Part shown: in pieces, positions 29,052-38,682 of the stretch
How the letters are laid out: every line of letters starts with the position of its first letter
Numbering within the stretch: the stretch's first letter is position 1
DNA from: an uncultured Pseudovibrio sp.
GTDB taxonomy: Bacteria; Pseudomonadota; Alphaproteobacteria; Rhizobiales; Stappiaceae
DNA length: 64,000 nt
Direction: 5' to 3'
Assembly (NCBI GenBank): GCA_947496145.1
Contig: CANMBS010000007.1
Location: forward strand, 1-64,000
Notes under the pieces: model-generated
What the model saw: only the letters and a program-made list of their open reading frames with translations
Told to the model about the DNA's origin: nothing
Databases searched by the model: none
Position numbers and translations under genes: made by a program

Positions 29052-31082
29052 ATGGCAAAAGACACATCCGACATGCCTGCCCAAGCAGAAGAAAATGTCG
29101 ATGTGCCGGACAGCAACGCTGACATCCAGTTCGAAAGCAACGCCTCCCCGCGCAAACCCGGTGTAAAAGGCGTTGAGGTCATTGCCGATTTCGTGAAACG
29201 CCTGCCTCTGGGACCCGGCGTCTATCGTATGTTTGATGAAAACGGCGACGTTCTTTACGTCGGCAAGGCTCGTTCTCTCAAAAAGCGCGTTACCAGCTAC
29301 ACACGGCTGCAGGGCCAGTCCAACCGCATCATGCGTATGATCATGGCAACTGCCGCTATGGAGTTTGTTGAAACCCGCACAGAACCAGAAGCTCTGCTGC
29401 TGGAAGCCAACCTGATCAAACGCTTAAGACCACGCTTCAATGTACTCCTGCGAGATGACAAATCCTTTCCCTATATTCTTATCAGCGGTGACCACGAAGC
29501 CCCTGCCCTTATCAAACACCGGGGCGCACGAGCACGCAAAGGTGATTATTTCGGCCCGTTTGCCTCAGCAGGTGCGGTAAATGACACCATCAACGCCATG
29601 CAAAAGGCGTTTCTCATCCGCAACTGCTCAGACAGCTATTATTCCAATCGCTCACGTCCGTGCCTGCTTTACCAAATCAAGCGTTGTGCAGCTCCTTGCA
29701 CAGGCGAGATCTCAATTGAAGACTACAGGGGCCTCGTAGCAGAAGCCAAATCATTCCTTTCCGGTAAAAGCCAGCTCATCAAGCAGGAGCTGGCTCAGGC
29801 AATGGAAAAGGCATCCGAAAACCTTGATTTTGAACAGGCCGCAGTCTACCGGGACCGCATAGCTGCCCTTTCTCATGTTCAAAGCCATCAGGGCATTAAC
29901 CCGCAAGGCATTGAAGAAGCCGACGTCTTTGCCACCTATCAGGAAGGCGGACAAACCTGCGTACAGGTCTTCTTCTTCCGTACAGGCCAGAACTGGGGCA
30001 ACCGCGCTTATTTCCCAAAGGCAGACAAGAGCTACGAACCCTCAGAGGTTCTGGAAAGCTTTCTCTCGCAGTTTTACGAAGACAAGCCACCACCACGCAT
30101 GGTCCTGCTTTCCCATGATCTGGAAGAACGTGACCTCCTCGCGGAAGCTCTGTCAGCCAGAGCCAATCGCAAGGTAGAGGTGACAACACCGAAACGCGGC
30201 GAAAAACGCGAACTGGTGGAACATGCGCTTACCAACGCCAAGGGCGCTCTGGGCCGCAGACTTGCAGAAACATCCAGTCAGATCAAACTTCTTAAAGGCG
30301 CAGGTGAAGCATTTGGCCTGAACCGTATGCCCCGCCGCATTGATGTTTTCGATAACTCTCACATCTCTGGCACAAATGCCGTAGGAGGTATGATCGTTGC
30401 AGGCCCGGATGGTTTTGCCAAAGGCCAGTACAGAAAATTCAATATCAAGTCAGTGGACCTGATACCGGGCGATGACTACGGGATGATGCGAGAGGTCTTC
30501 TCTCGCCGCTTCGCCCGCCTGCAAAAAGAAAATCCTGAGGGTTACGAGCAAGCCGCACGCTTCAAATCAAGGGTCGCAGACACGCAAGCGACAGAGGAAG
30601 ATTTGGACACCGCTCCCTCAAATGCAGACATTCCTGCATGGCCCGATCTGGTATTAATCGATGGCGGCAAAGGCCAGCTCAGCGCGGTACGTGAAACTCT
30701 CGAAGAAATGGGGATCACCGACCTGCCGCTGGTTGGTATCGCAAAGGGACCAGATCGCGACGCAGGACGCGAAAAGTTCTTCATCACCGGAGAGCAAAGC
30801 TTCATGTTGCCAGAGCGCGATCCAGTGCTATATTTTGTCCAGCGTATGAGGGACGAAGCCCATCGCTTCGCCATTGGCTCCCATAGAGCCCGGCGCAAGA
30901 AAGCCATTGTCGCAAATCCACTCGACGAAATCGCTGGCATAGGTCCGACAAGAAAACGAGCCTTGCTTCGCCACTTTGGTACAGCGAAAGCAGTATCCAA
31001 AGCAGGTATTGAAGACCTTCAGACTGTCTCAGGCATCTCTGAGAGCATCGCCACCTTGATTTACAACCATTTTCACGAATAA
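29052..31082 (+). CDS. uvrC: Excinuclease ABC subunit UvrC
   Basis: The 676-residue dual-incision nuclease of nucleotide excision repair. The GIY-YIG domain covers about residues 53-130 ([20 protein letters not shown]), a cysteine patch [18 protein letters not shown] follows, the UVR motif ([13 protein letters not shown]) is near 257-270, the RNase H-like nuclease has [11 protein letters not shown] and [11 protein letters not shown], and two helix-hairpin-helix motifs end the protein ([17 protein letters not shown]). A 40-residue acidic N-terminal extension precedes GIY-YIG. No LexA box was seen upstream. In relatives uvrC is followed by pgsA; here four genes intervene. Confidence 0.95.
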   Translation: MAKDTSDMPAQAEENVDVPDSNADIQFESNASPRKPGVKGVEVIADFVKRLPLGPGVYRMFDENGDVLYVGKARSLKKRVTSYTRLQGQSNRIMRMIMATAAMEFVETRTEPEALLLEANLIKRLRPRFNVLLRDDKSFPYILISGDHEAPALIKHRGARARKGDYFGPFASAGAVNDTINAMQKAFLIRNCSDSYYSNRSRPCLLYQIKRCAAPCTGEISIEDYRGLVAEAKSFLSGKSQLIKQELAQAMEKASENLDFEQAAVYRDRIAALSHVQSHQGINPQGIEEADVFATYQEGGQTCVQVFFFRTGQNWGNRAYFPKADKSYEPSEVLESFLSQFYEDKPPPRMVLLSHDLEERDLLAEALSARANRKVEVTTPKRGEKRELVEHALTNAKGALGRRLAETSSQIKLLKGAGEAFGLNRMPRRIDVFDNSHISGTNAVGGMIVAGPDGFAKGQYRKFNIKSVDLIPGDDYGMMREVFSRRFARLQKENPEGYEQAARFKSRVADTQATEEDLDTAPSNADIPAWPDLVLIDGGKGQLSAVRETLEEMGITDLPLVGIAKGPDRDAGREKFFITGEQSFMLPERDPVLYFVQRMRDEAHRFAIGSHRARRKKAIVANPLDEIAGIGPTRKRALLRHFGTAKAVSKAGIEDLQTVSGISESIATLIYNHFHE

Positions 31083-31165
31083 CCGCAGGATAACCGTGTA
31101 TTTTAAGCACTAAAAAATACCTTTGCGTTATCTTATGAAATCTATTTCAATCAAAAGGAAAGCAA

Positions 31166-32194
31166 GTGGGCTTTACGAAAGCACCTAAACAGAAAGCACC
31201 GCAAACCCCACTTCTGCTTCAGCTTGCCCGCACAGGTACACTTTCAGTAGTTTTCCTCCTTCTGTTTGTTTTTTTAGCACCCGGAAATTTAATTAGTGAA
31301 GCTGCGGCTTTTTTCGTGCCTCAGTTAATCGTTGCAGGCTTCATCGGGCTTATGCTCTGGATTATCATGGCGAAAGCCCTGCACTGGTTGCACCTTGCTT
31401 GCCTTCTGGCGCTTGCCCTAACCAGTTATTGGATGGTGACCAGCGTAAAACAGGTATTGCAACCTGTTTCACTCTCAAAAGAGCGTACTGTTGCAAAGCT
31501 GAATGTGATGAGCCTCAATCTGCTTCATATGGATTACAAGGCAAACGCCTTGCAACGGCTCATTGAGCAACAGCAACCCGACTTAATCAGCTTTCAGGAA
31601 ACAGCAGGGGCCACTCCCCGTTTGAAAGCATTTCTCACTCAAACCTACCCACACACGCTTTTACCTCCCAATGGTCATGAAACCGACATCACGCTCTTCA
31701 GCAAATTCCCGCTCAAAAACGCCAAGCGCATACAAATACCCGGATTGAAGCCCGGCCCTCACATTCCCAACGAGTTCCTTAGCACGACAGTGGACATCAA
31801 CGGAAAACACATTCAACTTTACACTATCCATCCTGCCAGTCCCCGGGGTCCGAACCGGCTGGAAGGCCGCACTAAATATTTCGACTTCCTCGCAAACCAC
31901 ATAAAGTCACAGAACTCTGAGCACCCCATTGCAATCTTGGGTGACTGGAACACGCCAATCTGGTCTAATAGCTTTCAGAGATTGCTCTCTGACTTAAAGT
32001 TGACAACAATATTCGCTGGCAATCTGCCTCAAACAACCCGATACTTTATCCACCCATCCTTAAAGGTCATCCTGGGTTCTCAAGTGGATCACATCGTGAC
32101 CTCTGACAAAATAGTGATCAAAAACTTACTTATTGGCAGCGATATTGGATCAGACCATTTTCCAATATTTGCAACACTTCACATACACCCCTAA
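31166..32194 (+). CDS. Membrane-anchored endonuclease/exonuclease/phosphatase family protein
   Basis: A 342-residue protein. Three N-terminal helices (about residues 20-42, 47-68 and 70-90) precede an EEP-fold hydrolase from about 110. Metal and catalytic residues are seen in VMSLNLLHMD (Asn), SFQETAG (Glu), TIHPASP (His), LGDWNTPIWS (Asp/Asn), QVDHIV and SDHFPI. The membrane part suggests action on lipid or extracytoplasmic substrates, as in the YafD group. The start is GTG after AAAGGAAAGC. The specific substrate is unknown. Confidence 0.82.
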   Translation: MGFTKAPKQKAPQTPLLLQLARTGTLSVVFLLLFVFLAPGNLISEAAAFFVPQLIVAGFIGLMLWIIMAKALHWLHLACLLALALTSYWMVTSVKQVLQPVSLSKERTVAKLNVMSLNLLHMDYKANALQRLIEQQQPDLISFQETAGATPRLKAFLTQTYPHTLLPPNGHETDITLFSKFPLKNAKRIQIPGLKPGPHIPNEFLSTTVDINGKHIQLYTIHPASPRGPNRLEGRTKYFDFLANHIKSQNSEHPIAILGDWNTPIWSNSFQRLLSDLKLTTIFAGNLPQTTRYFIHPSLKVILGSQVDHIVTSDKIVIKNLLIGSDIGSDHFPIFATLHIHP

Positions 32195-32243
32195 GGTAAG
32201 CCTATAATAACTTACTAAGAACTGGTACGGAGGAATGTTTGGA

Positions 32244-32960
32244 ATGCCGCGAGATTTACTCATTTCTTTTGATGCAGACCAGACTCTCTTTGACTTTGAG
32301 CGTATTCTCGAAGAAGCACTCATTACCACTGCCAGCTTCTTAAGTCATTTTTCCGAAAAACCAGTCACTCCCAGGTGCCTCCAGAAAATTCGTTGTTCCC
32401 TCGTCAAGGACATGGACCCAGAAGGCATTCGCTTGTTAGAGGTCCGCAGAGCTTCCTTCGAGCAGGCTCTGAAATCACGCAGTGACGCACGGGAACTCTC
32501 TGAGCAAGCGCTTGAAGTATTTAAAAAAATCCGCTTCGGTGATCCATACTTCTACCCCCATGTCAAAGAAACGCTGGCGACGCTGAAGCGCACTTATAAA
32601 ACAGCCCTCATCACCAACGGCAACTCATGCCCTAAAAGCGCTGGCATCTCGCACCTTTTTGATTTTGTGGTGATGGCAGAAGATTACCCCTATAAAAAAC
32701 CAGACCCACGCCTCTTCAATGCAATGCTCTCCATGGCTGGCATTAGCCCCGATAAGCTTATCCATGTGGGCGATTCACTGGAAGACGACATCGCCGGGGC
32801 AAACACCATTGGTGCAACATCTGTCTGGTTTAACCCGCTATACCATCAAAACAGCTCTTCTGTTCTGCCAGATCACTCAATTGCCTGCATGAGAGAACTA
32901 CCTAGTTTAGTCGCCGGATACGCCGCCGGGGACAAGTTTCCGGTTGAACCTTGTGAGTAA
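32244..32960 (+). CDS. HAD-superfamily hydrolase, subfamily IA
   Basis: A 238-residue HAD phosphatase. Motif I is SFDADQTLFDFE (DADQT variant of DxDxT/V), motif II is ALITNGNS, motif III is YPYKKPDPRLF (lysine in KKPDP) and motif IV is VGDSLEDDIAGANTIG. It resembles YjjG-type nucleotidases. The ATG at 32244 is chosen because GGAGG lies 10 nt before it; the ATG at 32235 would sit against the ribosome binding site. It lies in a stretch of unrelated genes upstream of tdk. Confidence 0.85.
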   Translation: MPRDLLISFDADQTLFDFERILEEALITTASFLSHFSEKPVTPRCLQKIRCSLVKDMDPEGIRLLEVRRASFEQALKSRSDARELSEQALEVFKKIRFGDPYFYPHVKETLATLKRTYKTALITNGNSCPKSAGISHLFDFVVMAEDYPYKKPDPRLFNAMLSMAGISPDKLIHVGDSLEDDIAGANTIGATSVWFNPLYHQNSSSVLPDHSIACMRELPSLVAGYAAGDKFPVEPCE

Positions 32961-33050
32961 CCCTCTCCTGTTCTGGTCTCTTCTGCGAATCCATGTATGA
33001 AGACTTGATCAAATAAAAAGCGACAAGGCGCAATGCGCCACCAAGGGCCA

Positions 33051-33689
33051 ATGGCAAAACTATACTTCAATTTCTCCGCAATGAACGCTGGCAAGTCCAC
33101 CCTGCTTTTGCAAGCTTCCTACAACTATCAGGAACGCGGTATGCGCAGCCTGCTGTTCACCGCAGCGCTCGACAACCGCACCAGGGTTGGGGAGATATCT
33201 TCACGCATTGGCCTCAAATCTGAAGCTCTGATCTACGACAAAGAGCTGGACCTGTTCGACTGCATCCAGAAGAAACTTCAGGAGCAGCAGGTCAACGCAG
33301 TGTTCATTGATGAGGCACAGTTCCTCACAGAAGATCAGGTCTGGCAGCTCGCCCGTGTTGCAGATCTTCTGCGCATTCCTGTTATGGCTTACGGCCTGCG
33401 CACTGATTTTCAGGGCAAAATGTTCCCGGGCAGCGCGGCTTTGCTTGCCATCGCAGATATCCTGAGAGAAGTCAGAACCATCTGCTGGTGCGGCTCAAAA
33501 GCAACCATGGTGGCCCGCTTGGACGAGAAGGGCAAAATCGTCGAAGAAGGCGATCAGGTTGTCATCGGCGGAGAGGAATCTTACATTTCACTTTGCCGAA
33601 AGCACTGGTCCCAGCGAAAGCTCGGTGAACCAACTACTGAAAACAAAGATGCACTCACCGAACTGATGTGCGAACCTGTAGAAATGTAA
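33051..33689 (+). CDS. tdk: Thymidine kinase
   Basis: A 212-residue TK1-type thymidine kinase that phosphorylates thymidine in the salvage pathway. Seen are the P-loop SAMNAGKST near residues 10-18, the VFIDEAQFL motif (catalytic Glu), [15 protein letters not shown] (lasso/substrate loop region), and the zinc site: TICWCG, then LCRKHW near the C-terminus (C-x-C ... C-x2-H), as in E. coli-type enzymes. The ATG at 33051 follows AAGGG; the ATG at 33033 adds six residues. Adjacent genes are unrelated. Confidence 0.93.
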   Translation: MAKLYFNFSAMNAGKSTLLLQASYNYQERGMRSLLFTAALDNRTRVGEISSRIGLKSEALIYDKELDLFDCIQKKLQEQQVNAVFIDEAQFLTEDQVWQLARVADLLRIPVMAYGLRTDFQGKMFPGSAALLAIADILREVRTICWCGSKATMVARLDEKGKIVEEGDQVVIGGEESYISLCRKHWSQRKLGEPTTENKDALTELMCEPVEM

Positions 33690-33715
33690 CGCATTCTGAG
33701 CCTGGGAGAACAACT

Positions 33716-33997
33716 ATGGGCATTTTCTCACGCCTGTTTGGTGGCGGCAAAGACGAGCAGTCAGCACCTGCTGCAAAACCCGAAGAATTTGAAGGCTATC
33801 TGATTTACTCCGAGCCAACCCGCCGGAACGGCCAATGGCAAACCGCAGGCCGTATCACCAAAGAATTTGGTGAAGACATCAAAGAGCACACTTTCATTCG
33901 TGCCGACACGCACGCTTCAGAAGATGAAGCTAAAGAGTTCTCTGCACGCAAGGCGAAGCAAATCATTAAGGAAATGGGTGACGGGATGTTTACATAA
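33716..33997 (+). CDS. HlyU-family small protein
   Basis: A 93-residue protein matching the HlyU family (Pfam type, not the ArsR-type Vibrio HlyU). Landmarks are the start MGIFSRLFGGGK, EGYLIYSEPTR, AGRITKEFGEDIKEHTFIRADT and KQIIKEMGDGMF. The family is called a transcriptional activator, but the evidence is weak, and I see no DNA-binding motif. The ATG at 33716 follows GGAG and gives the family N-terminus. It may be cotranscribed with tdk (26 bp apart). Confidence 0.85.
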   Translation: MGIFSRLFGGGKDEQSAPAAKPEEFEGYLIYSEPTRRNGQWQTAGRITKEFGEDIKEHTFIRADTHASEDEAKEFSARKAKQIIKEMGDGMFT

Positions 33998-34113
33998 TCC
34001 CACAGGCTCCCCAAATGTCCTACACAAATAAGCGGGCAACAATTGACAGAACCCGCTTAGATGTGCACACCCTGCCTGTAAGCGCTTGCTCGCCGCTAAA
34101 TGTGAAGGTTCAT

Positions 34114-34686
34114 ATGTCCCGTAAGCTTATATATTCGCTTCCAAATATTCTTACTTACGGCCGTATCGCTGCGGTTCCGGCTCTGGCTGTGTGTTTCTAT
34201 TTTCCGACCCACACCGCCCGTTGGATAGCACTGGTTATTTTCGCACTAGCCGCAATCACAGATTTTTTTGACGGCTACCTTGCAAGAATCTGGCAGCAGC
34301 AATCCGCTCTTGGCCGAATGCTTGACCCGATTGCAGATAAGCTTCTCGTTTCTGTTTGTCTCCTCATGCTTGCTTGGGATAACACCATCGGCGAATGGTC
34401 CATCTTTGCTGCCATCATCATTCTTTGCAGAGAAATCCTTGTTTCCGGCCTTCGCGAGTTCCTTGCTGAGCTTCGTGTTTCCGTCCCCGTGACAAAGCTG
34501 GCCAAGTGGAAAACCACCGTCCAGCTTGTTGCCCTGGGCTTCCTGCTCGCTGGTGGCGCAGGCGATGTTATCTTCCCATACACCAGCTCGACAGGCATAG
34601 TGCTGCTTTGGGTCGCAGCGATTTTGACTCTTTATACAGGCTATGACTATTTCCGTGCAGGAATTGGGCACCTGATTGAAGACTAA
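34114..34686 (+). CDS. pgsA: CDP-diacylglycerol-glycerol-3-phosphate 3-phosphatidyltransferase
   Basis: A 190-residue inner-membrane enzyme that makes phosphatidylglycerol phosphate. The CDP-alcohol phosphotransferase signature (D-x2-DG-x2-AR-x8-G-x3-D-x3-D) is complete in DFFDGYLARI...LGRMLDPIADK. The start SLPNILTYGRI is the family N-terminus. About five helices. The ATG at 34114 is chosen for GAAGG upstream and homology; an open frame back to 34015 adds 33 unlikely residues. It heads pgsA-moaD-moaE. Confidence 0.93.
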   Translation: MSRKLIYSLPNILTYGRIAAVPALAVCFYFPTHTARWIALVIFALAAITDFFDGYLARIWQQQSALGRMLDPIADKLLVSVCLLMLAWDNTIGEWSIFAAIIILCREILVSGLREFLAELRVSVPVTKLAKWKTTVQLVALGFLLAGGAGDVIFPYTSSTGIVLLWVAAILTLYTGYDYFRAGIGHLIED

Positions 34687-34743
34687 TTCCTGTCTTACAT
34701 ACTGTTCCACCTGACGGAACTAACATAAGCGGAACCTGTATCG

Positions 34744-34995
34744 ATGAAAGTTCGTTATTTTGCTTGGCTACGTGAGCGTACAGGCACCTCACAAGAAACC
34801 CTTGATCTGCCAGAGACAGTAAAAACAACGGGTGACCTGATGAACTGGCTTGCAGCGCGCGATGAAGGGTACGCTTTTGCATTTGAACAACCCGATACCA
34901 TCCGCATCGCAGTTAATCAGGAACATGTGGACACTGATTTTGTTTTGACTGGTACAGAAGAAGTTGCCTTCTTCCCACCAATGACAGGCGGTTGA
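34744..34995 (+). CDS. moaD: Molybdopterin synthase small subunit MoaD
   Basis: An 83-residue ubiquitin-like sulfur carrier. It starts MKVRYFAWLRERTG and ends VAFFPPMTGG; the terminal Gly-Gly is adenylated and thiocarboxylated before sulfur transfer to precursor Z. It is followed 18 bp later by moaE, its partner subunit. No other molybdenum-cofactor genes lie in the window. Confidence 0.94.
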   Translation: MKVRYFAWLRERTGTSQETLDLPETVKTTGDLMNWLAARDEGYAFAFEQPDTIRIAVNQEHVDTDFVLTGTEEVAFFPPMTGG

Positions 34996-35013
34996 ACCTC
35001 CTTTCCAGCAAAC

Positions 35014-35514
35014 ATGAAGCATATGGCAGCAATGACCAACACCATTGAGTATACCGTCCGCGTGCAGGAAGAGGATTTCAATGTTTCGAAAGAAACAGAG
35101 CTCCTCACTCAGGACCGCAAGGATATTGGTGCCATCGTAACCTTCACCGGCCTGTGCCGGGATGAAGGCGGTACACTGGAAGCGTTGGAACTGGAACACT
35201 ATCCGGGCATGGCCGAAGCTCAGATTTCTAGGTTCGCACAACAAGCTGTTGAACGCTGGCCGCTGACTGGGCTTACTGTCATTCACCGCTTCGGCAAAAT
35301 TCCTCCGGGCGAAAATATCGTACTCGTCATTGCAACCAGTCCACATCGCCGTGCAGCATTCGAAGCAGCAGACTTCCTGATGGACTTTCTCAAAACGCAG
35401 GCACCTTTCTGGAAGAAAGAGCACCTGAAAAATGCTTCTGAGGGCAGCTGGGTGGAAGCTAAAACAATAGATGACAAAGATGCTGAGCGCTGGAACAAGA
35501 ACGCGCCTGCATGA
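35014..35514 (+). CDS. moaE: Molybdopterin synthase catalytic subunit MoaE
   Basis: A 166-residue catalytic subunit that converts precursor Z to molybdopterin with MoaD thiocarboxylate. Seen are GAIVTFTGLCRDE (residues about 45-57), LELEHYPGMAEAQI, VIHRFGKIPPGE, SPHRRAAFEAADFLMD and the catalytic-lysine region APFWKKEHL. The exact start is uncertain: ATGs at 35014, 35023 and 35032 are in frame and none has a strong ribosome binding site; the last gives MTNTIEYTVRVQ. It is cotranscribed with moaD. Confidence 0.93.
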   Translation: MKHMAAMTNTIEYTVRVQEEDFNVSKETELLTQDRKDIGAIVTFTGLCRDEGGTLEALELEHYPGMAEAQISRFAQQAVERWPLTGLTVIHRFGKIPPGENIVLVIATSPHRRAAFEAADFLMDFLKTQAPFWKKEHLKNASEGSWVEAKTIDDKDAERWNKNAPA

Positions 35515-35653
35515 TTTTCACCCGGCAAATAATCGCCAGGTGAACTACGTAGTACCTTGACAATCTTCCAGCGCGGCGTCAGATAAAACTTATAAGAATA
35601 CCAAAAAGGGCCAGACTCGCGGCTCCTTCCTTTATACCCGAAACAGGTCTCTG

Positions 35654-36913
35654 ATGTCAGCAGCTTCAAATCTGCGGCATGAGCGTGTCCCACATCCGGG
35701 ACTTTCCTTCTGGGAAATTATCAGCCTTGCAGCAGCGCTTATGGCGCTGAACGCTGTTGCAACATCCATGATGCTTCCAGCTCTTCCATCCATGAGCGAA
35801 GCACTGAATGTTGCAGAAAATGATCGCCAGTTGGTGATCACGGCGTACATGGTTGGTCTCGCTTTTGCTTCGCTTTTCTTTGGCCCCCTTTCAGATACGA
35901 TTGGTCGCAGACCAACGCTTCTGATTGGCCTGAGCCTTTATATTGTTGGTGGCATCTATTCCACCTTCGCTATCAGTTATGAGCATATGCTTGCAGCACG
36001 TGTGTTGCAGGGTATTGGTGCAGCAGCTCCCCGTGTTGCCTCAATTTCCATGATCCGCGACTGGTACAGTGGCCGCGAGATGGGGAAAGTCATGTCTCTT
36101 GTCATGGTCGCTTTCCAGATTGCTCCGGTTATCGCCCCGTTCCTTGGGCAGGTTGTTCTCTGGTTTGCACCGTGGCAAGGTGTGTTCGCTGCATTGACCC
36201 TGTTTGGTGTTCTGCTGCTCGTCTGGTGCTTCCGGCGTCTGCCAGAAAGCCTTGACGCGGCAAATCAGCGCCCAATGGTACTACACTCTATTCTGGAGGC
36301 GTATAAACTTGCTCTCACCACACGAGTAACAGTGGGCTATATTCTGGCAATGACTTTTGTATTCGCCTGCCTGTTTGCCTTCATCAACTCTGCACAGCAA
36401 GTGTTTATGGAGCGCTACCAGCTGGAAGATCTCTTTCCGGTTGTCTTTGCCGCCATTTCAATAGCCATGGCTATCTCCTCCTACCTGAACTCCAGAATGG
36501 TAGAAAAATACGGCCTGCGCCGCATGTCCCATATGGCCCTTCTCGGTTTTTGTGCAACCACATTGCTTCTGGCAGCAGTTGCAGCAACAGGTTCACTAAC
36601 ACTTGTTACTTTCATCGCAATCCAGTCTCTGTCCATGTTCTTCTTCGGATTCATCGGCCCGAATTTCAACACCATGGCCATGGAACCTCTCGGACGTGTC
36701 GCTGGCGCCGGATCAGCTATGATCGGCTTTATCACCACACTGGCTGGTGCTCTGCTTGGAGCAGGTATCGGTAAGCTGTATGACGGAACTGAGCTCCCGT
36801 TGATTTACGGCGTTGCGCTTTTCTCCATCCTCAGCTTGATCAGCGTGCTCGTAACCGAAAACGGCAAGCTCTTCAGACCACAGTTTGAACCCCAGCAGCA
36901 GCCTTCTAAATAA
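35654..36913 (+). CDS. Bcr/CflA-family multidrug efflux transporter (MFS)
   Basis: A 419-residue major facilitator protein with twelve predicted helices. The Bcr/CflA features are MMLPALPSMSEAL at the end of helix 1, FFGPLSDTIGRRP (motif A, loop 2-3), AARVLQGIGAAAPRVASISMIRD (landmarks VLQGIGAA and MIRDW) and the WRWxF-like loop. It expels drugs or other small compounds with proton import. It lies downstream of moaE by 140 bp and ends at a hairpin terminator. Confidence 0.9.
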   Translation: MSAASNLRHERVPHPGLSFWEIISLAAALMALNAVATSMMLPALPSMSEALNVAENDRQLVITAYMVGLAFASLFFGPLSDTIGRRPTLLIGLSLYIVGGIYSTFAISYEHMLAARVLQGIGAAAPRVASISMIRDWYSGREMGKVMSLVMVAFQIAPVIAPFLGQVVLWFAPWQGVFAALTLFGVLLLVWCFRRLPESLDAANQRPMVLHSILEAYKLALTTRVTVGYILAMTFVFACLFAFINSAQQVFMERYQLEDLFPVVFAAISIAMAISSYLNSRMVEKYGLRRMSHMALLGFCATTLLLAAVAATGSLTLVTFIAIQSLSMFFFGFIGPNFNTMAMEPLGRVAGAGSAMIGFITTLAGALLGAGIGKLYDGTELPLIYGVALFSILSLISVLVTENGKLFRPQFEPQQQPSK

Positions 36914-36921
36914 TAGCGAGA

Positions 36922-36951
36922 AAGCCCGCTGATCACGGAAACAGCGGGCTT
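36922..36951. terminator. Hairpin terminator between the efflux gene and ilvE
   Basis: AAGCCCGCT (36922-36930) pairs with AGCGGGCTT (36943-36951). It lies between convergent genes; T tracts are short. Confidence 0.65.
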
Positions 36952-36978
36952 CATTCCTATCAGTGCCTTAGAGCATTC

Positions 36979-37878
36979 TTAGCCTGCAACCAGCACATCT
37001 TCTTTGACCGGCTGAACGGCAGCCATGTAATCTTCAATCAGCAGCTTTGTAATCTCACCCGGAACGAACTTGTATGTCCCGATTTCTGAAACCGGCGTTA
37101 CCTCAGCTGCAGATCCGGTCAGAAAGCACTGTTCAAAATCAGCCATTTCTTCAGGCATGATACGGCGCTCAATCACTTCGATACCGCGTGCCCGTGCCAG
37201 CTCAATCACCGTACGTCGTGTGATCCCGTCAAGGAAGCAATCTGCAAGCGGCGTATGGATCACACCATCCCTGATGAAGAATACATTTGCGCCCGTCGCC
37301 TCAGCAATACGGCCCTGCCAGTCCAGCATCAGCGCATCAGAGTAACCCTTTGCCTCTGCCGCATGCTTGGAGATGGTGCAGATCATGTAAAGGCCCGCTG
37401 CCTTTGATTTAAACGGCGCAGTCTTAGGATCAGGGCGGCGATACTCCGCCATATCCAGCCGAATACCCTTCAGCCGTTCCTCCGGCGAAAAGTAGCTTGG
37501 CCATTCCCATGCAGCAATCGCAAGGTGGATCGTGTTTGACTGAGCAGAAACGCCCATCATCTCGCTGCCTCGCCATGCAACAGGGCGCAGATAAGCATCA
37601 ACCAGATTGTTCTCTTTGAGCATCTGCTTACAAGCGTCGTTGATTTGCTCCTCAGTCCACGGAATGGTGAATCCAAGAACCTCAGCAGAGGTGTGCAGAC
37701 GCCTGGTATGTTCTTCCAGTTTAAAGATCTCGCCGCCATAAGCACGCTGACCTTCGAACACACTGCTTCCGTAATGCAACCCGTGGGTTAGCACATGCAC
37801 TTTGGCCTCTGACCACGGAACAATTTTTCCATCCAACCAGATTGAGCCTTCCAGTTGATCAAAGGGTATACCCGCCAT
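36979..37878 (-). CDS. ilvE: Branched-chain amino acid aminotransferase
   Basis: A 299-residue fold-type IV aminotransferase for leucine, isoleucine and valine. Landmarks are GSIWLDGKIVPW, HGLHYGSSVFEGQRAYGG, the catalytic lysine in FKSKAAGLYM, ALMLDWQGRIAEATGANVF, and ITRRTVIELAR. The ATG at 37878 follows GGAGAAGAG; a longer frame to 37938 has no support. It is divergent from the MarR/response-regulator/kinase operon, an arrangement that recurs in Hyphomicrobiales. Confidence 0.94.
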   Translation of the reverse strand: MAGIPFDQLEGSIWLDGKIVPWSEAKVHVLTHGLHYGSSVFEGQRAYGGEIFKLEEHTRRLHTSAEVLGFTIPWTEEQINDACKQMLKENNLVDAYLRPVAWRGSEMMGVSAQSNTIHLAIAAWEWPSYFSPEERLKGIRLDMAEYRRPDPKTAPFKSKAAGLYMICTISKHAAEAKGYSDALMLDWQGRIAEATGANVFFIRDGVIHTPLADCFLDGITRRTVIELARARGIEVIERRIMPEEMADFEQCFLTGSAAEVTPVSEIGTYKFVPGEITKLLIEDYMAAVQPVKEDVLVAG

Positions 37879-38196
37879 TTCTCTTCTCCATATGGCGAAC
37901 AAGTCACGGTGCAGGCAAAGCAAAGCCTTGCCAGTCAAGGTGTGTTCTAGCTAAATCAATGAGTTTTAAAGGATAGGCCATCACATCGCGTGCATGAAAG
38001 CAGCAAGCGAGAAACGTCGATCCTGATTGTGAAACCGAGGAAGAAAGCGCAAAATCAAACATTGCGCATACATGCAGTCTTGAGTTCTTATCTTTCTTCA
38101 GCGATGAGTAATTAGTAACAATCAATCTCAAATAAGTCAACATAGCTGACGTATTTTTTGTTAGATTAAAAAATAGGCATTTATACAGGTCAGAAA
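37879..38196. other. Divergent promoter spacer between ilvE and the marR operon
   Basis: 318 bp, AT-rich at its right end, with no credible ORF. It must hold the promoters for ilvE and for the regulatory operon; no clear palindromic operator was recognised. Confidence 0.35.
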
Positions 38197-38673
38197 ATGA
38201 ACAAGTTAGACAGCACATCACCACGGTTTGACCTTATTGAACTGTTTTTCTTCGCATATCGAGATTTCACAGGTGATCCGGATGTGCTTCTTGATGAGCT
38301 GGGATTTGGCCGGGCCCATCACCGGGTGCTCCATTTCGTTCATAGAAACCCCGGACTTAAAGTCTCTGACCTGCTCGGTATATTGAAAATTACGAAGCAA
38401 AGCCTGGGGCGTGTTTTGAAACAGCTGGTTGACGAAGACTTTATTTGCCAGGAACCCGGCGCACTGGACCGTCGTCAGCGTTTGCTCTATACCACTGAAA
38501 AGGGTACGGAATTTTGTGCCCAGCTCTCAAAATTGCAGTCCCAGCGTATCAATAAGGCCATTTCGTTAATGCCCCAGGGCAGTGATGAGATTGTCCGTCA
38601 GTTTTTATATCTTATGATCGATGAGAATGAGCGCAGCGAAGTTGCCCGCCTCATCGGCAAACAACCAGATTGA
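38197..38673 (+). CDS. MarR-family transcriptional regulator (PetP-like)
   Basis: A 158-residue winged-helix regulator. The helix-turn-helix is in VSDLLGILKITKQSLGRVLKQL and the wing in EPGALDRRQRLLYTTEKG, with the DRR residues of MarR proteins. It heads a run marR (38197) - response regulator (38683) - histidine kinase (39429) with 9 and 44 bp between genes, so an operon is likely. A MarR-like gene coupled to an OmpR-type regulator recalls petP/petR of Rhodobacter capsulatus, needed for cytochrome bc1 expression; that equivalence is inferred. AGGTCAG lies before the ATG. Confidence 0.86.
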   Translation: MNKLDSTSPRFDLIELFFFAYRDFTGDPDVLLDELGFGRAHHRVLHFVHRNPGLKVSDLLGILKITKQSLGRVLKQLVDEDFICQEPGALDRRQRLLYTTEKGTEFCAQLSKLQSQRINKAISLMPQGSDEIVRQFLYLMIDENERSEVARLIGKQPD

Positions 38674-38682
38674 GGAAACACC

